In this document: piece after piece, positions 1 through 13,008 of the stretch
How the letters are laid out: the number at the start of each line of letters is the position of its first letter
Position numbering within the stretch: the first letter of the stretch is position 1
Assembly: GCA_025765595.1 (NCBI GenBank)
Contig: JAIVFH010000041.1
Span: 186,001 to 250,000 of the forward strand
Origin: Obelidium mucronatum
Lineage: Eukaryota; Chytridiomycota; Chytridiomycetes; Chytridiales; Chytriomycetaceae
DNA length: 64,000 nucleotides
Reading direction: 5' to 3'
Notes under the pieces: generated by a model
Told to the model about the DNA's origin: nothing
Databases searched by the model: none
Seen by the model: the letters and a program-made list of their open reading frames with translations, nothing else
Made by a program: the position numbers and the translations under genes

Positions 1-1678
1 ACTCAAAACCAAAGTAGTAAAAGTCCAGCTGAGTATGAAACATAGAGTGGGTGTGATTGGAACAGGATTTGAGAGTTTCAAGAGTCGAAGGTCTGGGAAT
101 CTCATCAACATCTCCAATAATTACCAAGTCGCCGTCTTTGGCGTTGATTCTTTTGAGACCCTCTCGAAGACCCCCATTTCGAACGGCATATTCACGAGTG
201 AAAGCGCCAACACTAGTTCCATTGGGTCCAATTTCTTCAGGCTGGATCCCAAGGTCAATGTGAACAATTTTATCCCAGTAGCGGCGAAACTCGGGCACTT
301 CTTTCAACTCGAACAGCGTGAGATTCTTTGGATTTCCACTGAAAGTTCTATTCATTTCCACGAGAATGAACCAGTCGACAACACATCCGATTGTGTTAAG
401 TCTAATTTCAAGGAAGTCCCGCTCTCCATTGTACATGAAGTAATCAATCAGTTTGCGATTTTGAGTCGGATCCAAACTTTTCTTGGTTGAGTCCTTTGCA
501 CCAAGTTCATCGCAAGTGTGTCTTGGCTGGTTCTTCAGACGCAACTCTTCCCGAATGTCGCGAAACCCCGCAAACGCATTACGTCGGCTCATCATATGGG
601 AATACCTTGTCCCTTGATAAAGTCGAACTTCTAGTGGTATATCTGCCCCAATGTGGCTGACATGACGTACTGGGTCTTGTATGTTGTCCATCAACACCCC
701 GTATCTCACTCTATTAACGATTTCATCCAGATGCCATCCGAACCTATTCATCATTTCCTTGGATTCCGAGTAACATGCGTCGCAATGCCATCCCGCGTTT
801 TCGATGTCATATGCCGTGCTTCCAAACTTATCTTGCATGTTTGATTCGGACAATCCCGCCCAGGTCCCATTTACTCTCAACCATTCCTCATCCATCCAAC
901 TAACTATTCGAGAACCTATGGTTGGACTTGCTAAACGTTTGTACTGAAATCCGTACAGATATCGGTCCATCTTGAGGTTCAAAACAAAGTTACGGATAGT
1001 AGAACCGCGACTGTACCGATAAAACGAGGCGACACATTGTTTCAGGTCCTTCAAAACTTCAGCTCTTGGAAGCTGCTCGACAAGCCCAAACATAGCCATG
1101 ACTCCTTCCTTTTGTGCAATTTTCTTGGACTTCATTAAATTGAAGGCACGGTCCAAGATATGAGTTTCGTACTCTCGGTAACTTTTGCCCTTCAAGAATA
1201 TTGGATCGGGCTGGATACGCCAAATAAACAACCCTAAATCCAGCTGCGGCATTTGTAGGGAAAGTGGGGGGATGGAGCGATTTTTCCAGTCGACGGAAGG
1301 AACGATAATATGGAAGGCATCAACGGCAGATGATACAGTTTTGATTCGGAGGTTTAACGCGTTGCTGTCTCCAAGATGCACAAATGCGTCAATCAGAACC
1401 GACTGGACTGGAGGAATCCTATGTCTGTTCCAAGCAACTTTGTTTGGAACTGGTCGAATGAAAGAACAAGTTGATTCAAATTCAGAAATAATTTGTCTTT
1501 TGGAAACAGTCTATTGTATGCGTTGTTAAATAAGCATTGTGACAAGAAGTTTAAGAGTTACATCTTGATATTCCTCGTGTATCCAATACGTAAAACCAGA
1601 GATAAGTGAAAGTATCACTAGCGTCGGTACTGCGAGGGTCTTTACAAAAGCCTTCTTAGTTTTCATTGATGGAAACAT
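1..1678 (-). CDS. Tandem double-domain GT17 glycosyltransferase, 3' end beyond window edge
   Basis: GT17 (MGAT3-type) family enzymes add N-acetylglucosamine to N-glycan mannose in the Golgi; that activity is only presumed here. Exon 1 (1562-1678; start at 1678, or 1666 after MFPS) encodes a type II signal anchor, LAVPTLVILSLISGFTYW. A 51-nt GT-AG intron (1511-1561) joins in phase 0 to exon 2 (1510 to the edge), which stays open for over 500 codons. Domain 1 covers roughly residues 60-290 and ends with the family-typical AGWHCDACY near 788-815. Domain 2 restarts with RKLIDYFMYNGERD (around 460-430) and carries GDVDEIPRP near 85-110. At the matching site domain 1 reads GLVEQLPRA, so its acidic motif is lost and it may be non-catalytic. 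The C-terminus of domain 2 is outside the window. A ~300-bp repeat shared with another locus lies about 100 bp upstream. Confidence 0.85.
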
Positions 1679-1778
1679 CGTTCCCTTTTTTTTGACAGGT
1701 GACAGACAGCTTTCCCTCCTCGGTGAAAAAAATTTCACAAGATTTCCCCTCTTTCCCTCCTCAATGATAAAAATTTCA

Positions 1779-2082
1779 ACCCATACTCCGCACTGAGGCC
1801 AATCAACACTATGCGATTTGTTTTGAGCCCACATCTTCTACAAGTGTAACCAGTGCAATTGATAAGTTTGTGTAATTTTCCAGCTAATTTTCATTTCCGT
1901 TTTCCCCTTCATCAAAAAGTATAAGAAGGTGTCTCCAGAACTCATACGCCTTTTTAGTTTTGGGTCCTGAATGGCCAATCGCCTATATTAAGTATTGACA
2001 TCTTCGGACACGTTCCTGAAGAGTATACAGAGAAATCTGGTTAGTTTGTTTGTTCACGATGTCTGAAGAACTAAATTCTTTA
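1779..2082 (-). repeat. Dispersed ~300-bp repeat R1, copy upstream of the double GT17 gene
   Basis: Reverse-complementing this stretch gives close identity, with small indels, to 53,545-53,884. It begins at AATTTAGTTCTTCAGAC and ends at GCGGAGTATGGGT. It reads toward the downstream gene in both places. A ~45-bp piece of it also occurs at 12,818-12,862. It could be a solo LTR, a MITE or a duplicated promoter; I found no clear terminal repeats. Confidence 0.75.
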
Positions 2083-2199
2083 TGACTCTTCCTCATACAG
2101 TAGGGCGCCGCATAAGATCTTTTGGAACAAACTCTTTCAAACACTTAATTCAATATTAATAATGAATAAAATAAATAAGTAGGTTTAATCGAATAAAAA

Positions 2200-2967
2200 C
2201 TAAGCCGCTGAATTGTACGGTGGAATAATTACACCCTCCTTCTTGAGAGCTTCAACAGCCTCCCAGCCTTTGGCTTCTATTTCGGCCTTTTTGTCAGAAG
2301 GAAGAACGCCCTGATGCATCTCAATGTACATGTAATCAATATTAATGCTGGCCCCCATTGAAACCAAATGCGGAAGAATGTCATATTCGGCACCCTCGAT
2401 ATCCATCTTGACGACGACATGGTCATCTGGTTTGAAATTTATGAGAATGAACCGCGCAATATCAACAGCAAGCATTTCGCGTTTTGTCTCAGGTTTCACG
2501 TCTCCATGCGAAACCAGGACGGAACTTCCCCAGAAGTCGTGAATGGGATTCAGATCGAAGAAGAACGGGATAACTTTGTCGATGGTGTAGACTACTGTGG
2601 AAGGGTAGATGTGGATGGGACCTTTTCCCTCGGCTTCGTATTTCGCACGCACTTCAACCAGTGGTTTGTTGAACACCGGATTGGCTTCAAACAGATGCGC
2701 TTCGAATTCGCCGTAGCTTCGGCCTTCCGGGATCGCGTAAGTGTAGTTGAACTTCTTGCCGACGCCCAGAAGCGCTTCGTACGAGTCGCCGCGGTTGGCG
2801 CCGAGGTCGACAAACACAAGGCGCTGCTTCGGGGCCGCGCTCGGGCGAACAGCGCGGAAGGCGGCGCCGGAGAAGAAGCCCGGCTCGGCGATGATGAGCA
2901 GCACGAACGCTACCGTGAAACACGCGAGCGCGGCGATAAGCGGGAAGCGGTGATTGGCCGCCGTCAT
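2200..2967 (-). CDS. FkbM-family SAM-dependent methyltransferase with signal anchor
   Basis: Single exon, 255 aa. The N-terminus (about residues 8-28, LIAALACFTVAFVLLIIAE) is a hydrophobic signal anchor, suggesting a Golgi or ER lumenal enzyme. FVDLGANRGDS (about 51-61) is the SAM-binding motif I, and VVVKMDIEGAEYDILPHL (about 184-201) is the FkbM signature. The family methylates hydroxyl groups, often on sugars, so O-methylation of a glycan fits the neighbouring glycosyltransferases. The substrate cannot be read from sequence. The 5' half is clearly more GC-rich than the 3' half. A TTTTCCCGCC site lies about 50 bp upstream of the start. Confidence 0.85.
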   Translation of the reverse strand: MTAANHRFPLIAALACFTVAFVLLIIAEPGFFSGAAFRAVRPSAAPKQRLVFVDLGANRGDSYEALLGVGKKFNYTYAIPEGRSYGEFEAHLFEANPVFNKPLVEVRAKYEAEGKGPIHIYPSTVVYTIDKVIPFFFDLNPIHDFWGSSVLVSHGDVKPETKREMLAVDIARFILINFKPDDHVVVKMDIEGAEYDILPHLVSMGASINIDYMYIEMHQGVLPSDKKAEIEAKGWEAVEALKKEGVIIPPYNSAA

Positions 2968-3335
2968 TTAATTGGTTTCTTTGTTTGACAGCTCTGTAAT
3001 TAAATAGGTAGTGGCGCTTTTCCCGCCAGCCCGTTCATCTTTTTTACTTTTTTTGAGGCCAAAAACGTCAAAATGTTACCAATCGCCTCAGTTTATGAAA
3101 TGAGGCAATTTCTAGATGATTCAATTAAGAGTTTTATTTGCGATTTAAACTTGGTTTATTTGATCGAAGTATAGGGGTAAATTGTGCTAAATAGCTATCA
3201 ATCTACGACTCAACTTGATTGTCAATAGACTGTGTGTTTTTCAGAGACTTCCTTAACGGTTGATTGATGACGGGTAGAACCCAAAGGCCCAACACAAAAA
3301 CGTTTGTTATTTCCATTTTATTTCCATGTTAAAAA
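2968..3335. other. Intergenic region between FkbM gene and VPS4 3' end
   Basis: No gene seen. It holds the upstream region of the FkbM gene (including the E2F-like site) and, after about 3,060, AT-rich DNA that would contain the VPS4 3' UTR. Confidence 0.6.
3018..3027 (+). promoter_or_regulatory. E2F-like site TTTTCCCGCC upstream of FkbM gene
   Basis: Exact match to the classical E2F/DP consensus TTTSSCGC, about 50 bp upstream of the start codon at 2967. The same decamer occurs upstream of the transporter and SGNH-like genes. Function is inferred from the motif only. Confidence 0.4.
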
Positions 3336-5150
<1,815 letters not shown>

Positions 5151-5785
5151 AGTTCTCGAAGGACGCGCTCGCGGGGATTCTGTTTGCTACCGAAATCAAT
5201 GTGAGAGAAGGATGAGAAGAGGAGGGATGAAGTAAATCCTGTGCTGCCCCAGCACCGCGAAAATTTCTGAATGACAATCGATAAAAGCATATTGTATCCA
5301 GTAATGACCTCATGTGTAAAGTGGTCACTTTGTGCCTTCTCTTGGTCGGTGGGAAGGGTGGCATCTACTTCTCGAACCTTTTTGGGATCTTCTTTTCAAT
5401 AAATACAATAATTCAATCTTGTTGCTGTAGGAAAAAGGATCTCTGATCGCGACGCTCTATTATATCAATGGTTTCCAGGTCGGCTTGGATTGTTGGATTG
5501 TGGTACTTCTCTTGATAAGCGAGTTTTGGCAGAAGTTGATGCATAACTGCGACACATGATCCTTAACGCGCAACTGAGTAACTGAGTTCTGGTCGACTCT
5601 TTCCAGATTCCAGAGCCTGAATAAAAAATCAGGATGCGCTTGAAATAAACTTAAGTTCCAAGTAGCGGCAAAGGAACGTCAATAAGCTTCAATATCTCTT
5701 TACCCCTGGTCTAAAAGAGATCCCGCCAACACCACAAAAAAAGAACTGTTGCTTGAATATCCCCCCGAAAAAAACCCTTCCGTTA
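5151..5785. other. Intergenic region between divergent VPS4 and GT fusion gene
   Basis: Divergent promoter region. Open stretches are short and show no family resemblance. Nothing else identified. Confidence 0.5.
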
Positions 5786-8700
5786 ATGGTGCAGTCAATT
5801 CTAAAGCGGCGCACGTCGTCGTCAACCCCGCCCTTTCGATTACGCTGTCGAAATATCCGCCTGATTGTCCTTGCTTTATTTGCATTCATTGCCTTTGCCG
5901 CCTCCCTGTGGTCGAAAGACCGGATTTCGTCACCAACATCAACCGTTATTCCTGCCTTCACGAAAAGCATCAGTGAAGGTGAGATGCACTAGTTCACAAC
6001 CTTTAATTGACGCGATTCTCATTCCCCATACAAGCCCCAGTCCTACCGCTCACACCGTCAAATTCAGTAGGAGATTTATCAAAGCCACGCATTCTGTATT
6101 ACAACAGACATTCGGCATGCCATGCCAATATGGTCCAAGTCACAACACGGCTGAATCTAACATTCACAACATTCAATCCTGGTTTTCTTGGGGGGCTTGG
6201 AATGAAGGCGGATCGTGCGAACGACATCATCAACGATGGCCTCGTTCGAATTATATGCTCCTCAGCCGATGTTATTATTGTGGGGGACACAATGCCAGGT
6301 AACAACTCTGGAATCAATTAAAAAAATTCTGAACTGGGCTATCAAAACAGACGCGAGACCTCTTTTTCAATCCCTAGTACGTGAGAGTGAATCTGAAAGA
6401 TGCAAAGCAAATATTGTTCTTGAGCTGACAACACGGTTTGATTGGGGGGTTCCTGACCAAGAAGAATACTACAAATTGAATTGGCGGCTTTCGCATCAAC
6501 CTCCAAAGAACTTGTACTGGGTTACAAATAATGCATTCGAACCGCTCGATATGAGCTTTGAAGCGCTAGCGACGCCACGGTTCCGCTTATTGAGACCAAC
6601 AGGGTTCAGTACACTGGAAGCACAGGTGACTTGGTTACTCCACAACTAGCTACTGATGAAGTTGCTTTAGAGTGTTCCTGAAGAGGATAAACAACTTGCC
6701 GTTTGTCGAGAAGAATCGCATTCCGCGATTTTGGCAATTATGCGCCGCATGGACATTCCTTTCAAACACATAAGTGGTGGATATGGAGGACCAAAAACAC
6801 TTTCCAAGTACAAAGCCTTTATCGAATTTCCATACCAAGTGTCGACGATGAAGTTATACGAAAATCTTGCCGCTGGCGTTATCATGTTGTTTCCCTCTAA
6901 AGACTTTTTCAGGGAGCTAGTGGAGGTTAGAGCACATCATTGTCATGACGTTTATCTCACTCTTCCTTGTGACCGGTATAGAAAGATTTGCATGCTTTTG
7001 GTCCCTGGGACAAGATATCCCGCGCTGGGGACAATTGGTACTTGTCGATGGATTACTACAGTCCCGACATTGCACCCTATGTCTACTATTTTTCATCTTT
7101 TGAGCAACTTAAAGCCATGCTTACGTCGGGAACAAATTTGGATTCAAAGAATGTTCGAGTGGAAGCACCGAAAGCGTACAAGAAGCTTGTAGCCAAGATG
7201 TTGCATGGATGGGCGGACTTATTTGGAGAAATGGGATATGAAGTGACGGTGGACGGGGATAAGCATGTGCAGGGCAGCGGCAACCCTGCATTCCAAGCAG
7301 AAGTTTATGATGAAACGGCCGAAAAACCCACAACAGAAGGCGACTGGGAGAGAGCGTGGAGAAAACTTGAAGAGTGGAGAAACATGCAGAGAAACCTACG
7401 TGTGCAGCAAGCGCGAATTGCGAGAAGCATGATCACTGAGATCGAAATGGATGCATATACCACCAGTTTGGAGAGAAAGAACCCAAGCGCTAAGCTGTTT
7501 GCGCAGTTGGATTCACGCTTTAATGACATTGATGGACTTTTGATACAGTTGTGTGATTTTATCAATGGGGAGTCGGGGAAAGACAGTAACTCTGTCTTTG
7601 GAGGTTCCTTGATTGCAGTCGATGGAGTAAAGGAGTTGGCAGCTAACGGGATGAAAACTGTGTACGACCTGCTAATGTCGATTGGACACAATGCTATGAT
7701 TGGACCTTCAAACTATGTAGCTGTCTCCAAGCTGCAACGGGCCTTTAAGATTGCACATACCGTATTTGGCATTGCTCCCTCCGAATCGTCATCAAGGTCA
7801 ATTCCGGAGAAGGACTTGGCAGATACTTTGACTGTTCAGGAAAGATTAAATTTGGAGAAGAAGATGAAAGTGCTATCCAAGGTTATTTATCCATGGGCTT
7901 TTTCAAACCGATTTACCGGAATGAAGGATTTGATTGAGTCTTTCTCGAAGCCTCGAGGAATCGTCTTGACTTTTGGAAATGGTGGCTTCGAGCAAGGCCT
8001 TTTAAATATCATGCATATTCGCAAGAACTTGAACTGCTACTTGCCAGTGCAAGTATTTTATAATGGACTGCAAGATTTGGATCAGGAAAAGGCGGAGGCG
8101 CTGAATCGGATTGACGGAGTCAGTACAAAAAATCTACAAGAAGTTTTTGGTGGGATTGCCGAAGACAGGAATTTCCACAGGTGTGATCCAACTTTTCAAA
8201 TAGTCTGTCGCAGAACTAACAATTAATTATGGCAGTAAACCGTATGCCATTCTCGCGTCCAGTTTTAAAGAAGTCATCTATATTGATGACGACGTCGTAC
8301 TCTTTCAAAACCCCGAAAGACTACTTGAAGATTCCAGAATTTTTCAAAAGTATGGCAGTCTGTTTTTCAAGGGTCGCAGCTACGATTTTGGAAATAGTAA
8401 ATGGGTTCGATGGTTTATCAAGTCACCATCGTTCGAAGCAAATAAGACTGGACGGTACTTTCGGGACCTTAGCAAGGACGAAATGGATGCCTCATTGATG
8501 TTGTTTGACAAATCAAAAATTTCTATTGTGCATGGGCTTCTATCTGCCTGTCACTTGAATCTCAGGGAAGTTCGGGAGGGTGGGTTGGACAAGCATCTCC
8601 AAGGTATGCAACAATTTTTTTTTTGCTCTCCCTGTTGAAATTAGTCTTCTTAGGGGATAAGGAGACATATTGGCTTGCCTTTGAACTATTGCGAGTGCCA

Positions 8701-9084
8701 TATAAGTTTGCTCCGGGAATTGCTGGGGCAGCGGGTTCTCTTCAAGAGAAAGACGGCAAAATAATTTCCAACTCTGTTTGTGGACCGCAGTCGCATTTGG
8801 ATGAATTTGGTAAGCTCTTGCATGTGAACAGCCGCAGTGCGAGATACAATCATGAGTTGGACAAATGGGAAAAGACGCTGAGCCACTACATCGCGCCACA
8901 GTCTGAAATTCCCGGAAATATTGATTCTACACAGCAGCCCTGGTGTGTTTCTGGGGGTGAAGGGGGTTCGAAAGAGGTGTTTGAGGTTGGTCAGAAGGAG
9001 AAGGAGGTGCTTTTGAAACTGCGTGATCTCAGCATGGAGTTGAGACATGAAAATTGGAAGCACTATTTGGAGAACCATTTGTAA
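5786..9084 (+). CDS. Fusion glycosyltransferase: GT-B-like domain plus GT71 (MNN1-type) domain
   Basis: Seven exons by frame: 5786-5978, 6035-6298, 6351-6625, 6686-6925, 6982-8149, 8214-8603, 8654-9084. These give 2,961 nt, or 986 aa. The junction 8149/8214 is the least certain; a GTGGGA donor keeps phase 1. Residues about 26-46 form a signal anchor (LIVLALFAFIAFAASLW). Residues about 85-410 look like a GT-B retaining glycosyltransferase: PRILYYNRHSACHANMVQ at the start, and FIEFPYQVSTMKLYENLAAG near 285-305 resembles the nucleotide-sugar region of GT4-like enzymes. A helical linker follows (about 440-640). Residues about 645-960 match GT71 alpha-mannosyltransferases: GIVLTFGNGGFEQ, IYIDDDVVLFQNP (DxD at about 738), ASLMLFDKSK, DKETYWLAFELL and APGIAGAAGSLQ. 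A two-activity Golgi enzyme using GDP-mannose in the second half is the inference. Confidence 0.8.
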
Positions 9085-9213
9085 TTAATTGATCTTCACA
9101 ATATACTTAATCACGAGGCAGTCCTCTTGTGCAATGTTTTTTCATTAGGCTATTATTATTCGTTTATTTTCAAACGAACCAACCACCACCCAACAATCGC
9201 TTTTAATCACACC

Positions 9214-9365
9214 ATGTTCCACCAGCAAGGTCACCACATGAGCGGGTCGCTGCCGCCCGCGGGCCCCGGCGCCGCGGGCCTCAACCCCAACGGGCCGCCC
9301 GGACCGGCGGGCGGCGGCGGCGCGGCGCCCGGACTGTCCGGCAGCCACGGCTACAAGGCGGCGGG

Positions 9366-9398
<33 letters not shown>

Positions 9399-11929
9399 CG
9401 GGCTGGGCCACGCTGCGCCGGCGCACGCGCGGCTGCTCGAGCTTGTCGAGGCGCTGCGCCAGGAGGCCGACCACGCCGTGCAGGACCTGAACATCTACAA
9501 GCAGCAGCGCGACGACCTCGACGCGAAGCGTAAGTGTTTATCTGAGGCGGGGGTGCGGGTGGGACTGCGCATCGATGTTGTGTGCCTAACCCTCCTTCGT
9601 TTTTTTGTCAGTGAATACACAAGTTCATGAGCTGATGGCCTACCAAAACAGTCTGTATGAGTTGGAACGTGCCCACGGGAAGCTGAAGGCTCAGTATGAA
9701 GACGAGCTCACGCGGTTGCACAAAGAACTGGACATTGCGCGTGGCGGTAACGGCGCCATCCCACCAATCACCCCGGCCATTGACAAACTTGGTTACAAGT
9801 CGTCTGGACCTCCTAATTTTCCGGAAGGTGTGCCTCCTCCTGTGTTGGGTTCTGGTGACAATGGGTCCAACGTATTTGGTGCCTTGATGGGTGGCGGGGG
9901 TGTTCCCTCGAATAATCAAGCACCTGGTATGTATTGTTGTGACATTCCAGCAATGCGGTGATTAATTACAGAGAGGGTTTTCTTTGTAGATCATAGAGGA
10001 CCGCCAGAGCATCCAGCCAAGAGAATGCGTGAAGATGTCCCACAGCAACACTCAGGAGCTCCTCAGCATTTGCCAGCAAGTGGGTACATTAACAAGCCGG
10101 CTGCCGCGCCCATCAGACAGGTTTGGCAATTCCTGTCTTTCTTGTTGTTTACTGACATCTTGTAAGGATCATGGTTATCCGCAACAACACACCCACTCGC
10201 CTGCTATCGACGATATGAAAAGAAAGATTCCACCGGTTCAGCCAGGGGCCGGCGCGCCGTATGGACAACCACAACCTCCTCCCCAATCGCAGTATCCTCC
10301 CCAACGGTACCAACAGGGACCTCCACACCAGGCGCCTCCACAGCAACAACAGCAACAACAGCAACAGCCTCCGCCAAGTATGTACCAGCAACAACAACAA
10401 CAGCAAGGCCAGCCGCAATACCCTCAGCAACCACCACCTCAACAACCTCAACAATCACAAAACCCTGTGCAGCAACAACAACTTCAACAGCCTCAGCAAA
10501 ATCGCCTCCCCGAAACTGGGTTTTGTGATTTAGATGGCATTTTGAACAGTAACAACCCGGCACTTGCCCAATGGAAGAAGCAAGGACCGGATTGGACTGT
10601 TGTCTATAATCCAAAAAGTTCAACAGGAAAAGGAAAGTTGGATGTGAATTTGGCTTACAGTCTGGATCATGGAAGGTGTAGTTTACATCGCTATCACAAT
10701 TTTTTCTCCAACTTACCCCACTCCTTAGTGTTGTCTGTTGCGTTAAATTTTCCAATGATGGTCAGTATTTAGCTACTGGTTGTAATCGTACAGCACAAGT
10801 ATTTGATGCCCATACCGGTCAAAAGCTCCATGTTTTAACCGCTACAAGTGATAACTTTGGTGCTCCTCAGCCGCCTTCTGGTGATCTGTACATCAGATCT
10901 GTTTGCTTTTCGCCAGACTCTGTTTCTCTTGCAACTGGCGCTGAAGACAAGGTTATTCGAGTCTGGGATATTCACAGCCGTTCTTTGAAGTACTCTCTTC
11001 GTGGCCATGAACAGGATATTTATTCCATGGATTGGAGCAAGGATGGAAGATTTCTTGTCAGTGGTAGTGGTGATCGTAGTGTACGTGTTTGGGATGCCAA
11101 TTCCACTGACGGAGCCGGTAAATGTTTAATGATCCTGTTTAACGAGGAGGACCGGGATCCCCCAGGCCAAGGTGGGCAACAGAAAGATAGCGGAGTAACA
11201 AATGTCGCCATCAGTCCATTTGATGGAAAATGCGTTGCCAGTGCGTCGTTGGATATGAAAATTCGTGTTTGGGATCTGCGAACTGGTCGACTCCTTGAGC
11301 GTTTTGAAGGGCACAAAGATAGCGTCTATAGTGTGGCATTTAGCCAAGATGGACGCAGTATTGTGAGTGCTTCTTTGGACAAGACGCTGAAGGTTTGGGA
11401 TTTATCTCCACAAACGTTGGCCACTCTTGCAAGAGGACCTGAGCATGGGATCTTGCCTCACGCAATTCCTGGCAGTGCGCATCCGAGCCCCCCCGCATTG
11501 ATTGTCACCACACGCAGCAGACATACTTACGGTGGGCACAAGAATTATGTGTTGAGTGTTGCGTACCCTGGTTTGAATGCGCCATTTGCTCGAAGCTTGG
11601 ATGGCTCGCGAACTGGGTTAGAAGATATCGAGTGGGTTGTAAGTGCTAGTAAAGACCGTACTGTTACCTTCTGGGATGCGAAAGTTGGAGCTGGAGCAGC
11701 TGGCGGTGATGTCAGTACTTGTGCACAGTTCATGTTGCAAGGCCACAAGAACTCTGGTAAATTATCGTTACTTGTCATCATTGTTGTCTGGGCTTTCTAA
11801 CTTTTTTCTTCCTTTCTTTCTGTAGTCATTTCAATTGCTATGTCGAACACCGAAGGTTTGTTTGCAACTGGTTCGGGCGATTGTCGGGCTAGAATTTGGA
11901 AGATTTCTCCACTGAAACAGGAGGGTTAA
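9214..11929 (+). CDS. TUP1: Tup1-type transcriptional co-repressor (WD40)
   Basis: General co-repressor recruited by DNA-binding proteins, usually in complex with Cyc8/Ssn6, in the nucleus. Six exons: 9214-9529, 9612-9926, 9990-10120, 10167-10675, 10729-11756, 11826-11929. These total 2,403 nt, or 800 aa. A Gly/Pro/Ala-rich leader (about 1-65, very GC-rich DNA) precedes the Tup_N tetramerisation helix (about 68-155, [20 protein letters not shown] onward). Next come a Pro/Gln-rich region with polyglutamine runs (about 290-375) and a seven-bladed WD40 propeller (about 420-798), with repeats ending in [46 protein letters not shown] and ARIWKISP. A short insertion sits between blades 5 and 6. The gene looks intact. 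Confidence 0.95.
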
Positions 11930-13008
11930 GGCTTCAGGGATGATTGAGTACATCAGTTTTCAAAAAAATGAAGTTGTTTTATGACCTTCTCTTAAAACTT
12001 AATGTAGTCTGATCAGAGTGCATTACAACTCGTCGGGCATACACCTTATGTATTTGTTTCTTCAGTTCCATTCATTTCAAGACCAATGGCAGGTTAAAAA
12101 AATTACTCTCGCGAACCTCACAGTTCCTATGGCAATGCAACTTGCTTCCGTAATTTCTAAGCCAGGAGGCTCTTTCAAAGCATTTCTATACGCTACTGTT
12201 ATCGCTATTCGATAACTGTATTCTCTACTGTGTGGGTTGTATACGAACAAAGCATGACCGAGAATTTCAAAAACATCAAAAGAACCAACAACTTTCCATG
12301 GGGAATATTTTGTGACTTGACGTCTTGAGGATGCTGACCTGTCAAACAGTATCATAACCTATTATACTGGAGCCGAAGACGCCCCTTTAACTTCTTGCTT
12401 TTGAAGTGGAAGCAAAACTACATGCAATTTCGGTCGCTCCTGTTTCTTGGCCCTTGGTGGTACAACAGGTGGCACAGCAAAAAACAGTGAATGTACTTCA
12501 ATCAAAATACAGCGCCTTTCAAAATCTACCTTTCCAACAAACCAAATTTATTGGAGCTAAATCCTTCACCAGTTGGTATCTTATTCCAACTTGGTGATAA
12601 GATTAAATCAGCCACTCAAGGCTCAAATAGGCATTGAACTGAGTCAAGAAGTTATAAGAACAGTTTAACAGAGTAATTACAATTAAAGCTGCAGATTTAG
12701 GGTAGATTGTGCCGTCTTTTAAGAAAACAGCTTTGAACTTTCCTGCCAGGTACTTTATTGAACAAAAAGGAAGAACCAAAAAAGATTAGATTCTTGAATG
12801 AAGCACCCCCCCTCCCTACCAGATTTCTCTGTATACTTGTCTGGGACGTGTCCGGGTATGTCATTTAAAAACCAGCAGGTCTATTCCCATAAAGACTATA
12901 ATGAAACAGCAAGTGCCTCATGAGGCAACTTGCTGAACCTCTTTTTCCGTAATCTGTTGTTCTCTTTAGCCACAAAAAACTCAAATTAAAGAATACTCAA
13001 GAAACAAC
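11930..13008. other. Gene-poor stretch with a short minus-strand coding-like segment
   Basis: No complete gene recognised. On the minus strand about 12,361-12,480 reads as a plausible C-terminal exon (PPRAKKQERPKLHVV onward, stop just after SSAPV), but upstream exons could not be joined with confidence. 12,818-12,862 is a fragment of repeat R1. A minus-strand open frame at 12,077-12,355 is unrecognised. Confidence 0.4.
12818..12862 (+). repeat. Fragment of repeat R1
   Basis: About 45 bp starting ACCAGATTTCTCTGTATAC and containing CGTGTCCG matches the R1 copies at 1,779-2,082 and 53,545-53,884 with a few mismatches. Confidence 0.65.

Noticed and set aside
2368..2988. 206-codon plus-strand frame
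   Set aside because: Shadow of the FkbM methyltransferase, whose motifs are on the other strand.
10204..10755. 183-codon minus-strand frame with Val/Ala-rich text
   Set aside because: Antisense of the Tup1 CAA/CAG-rich exon.
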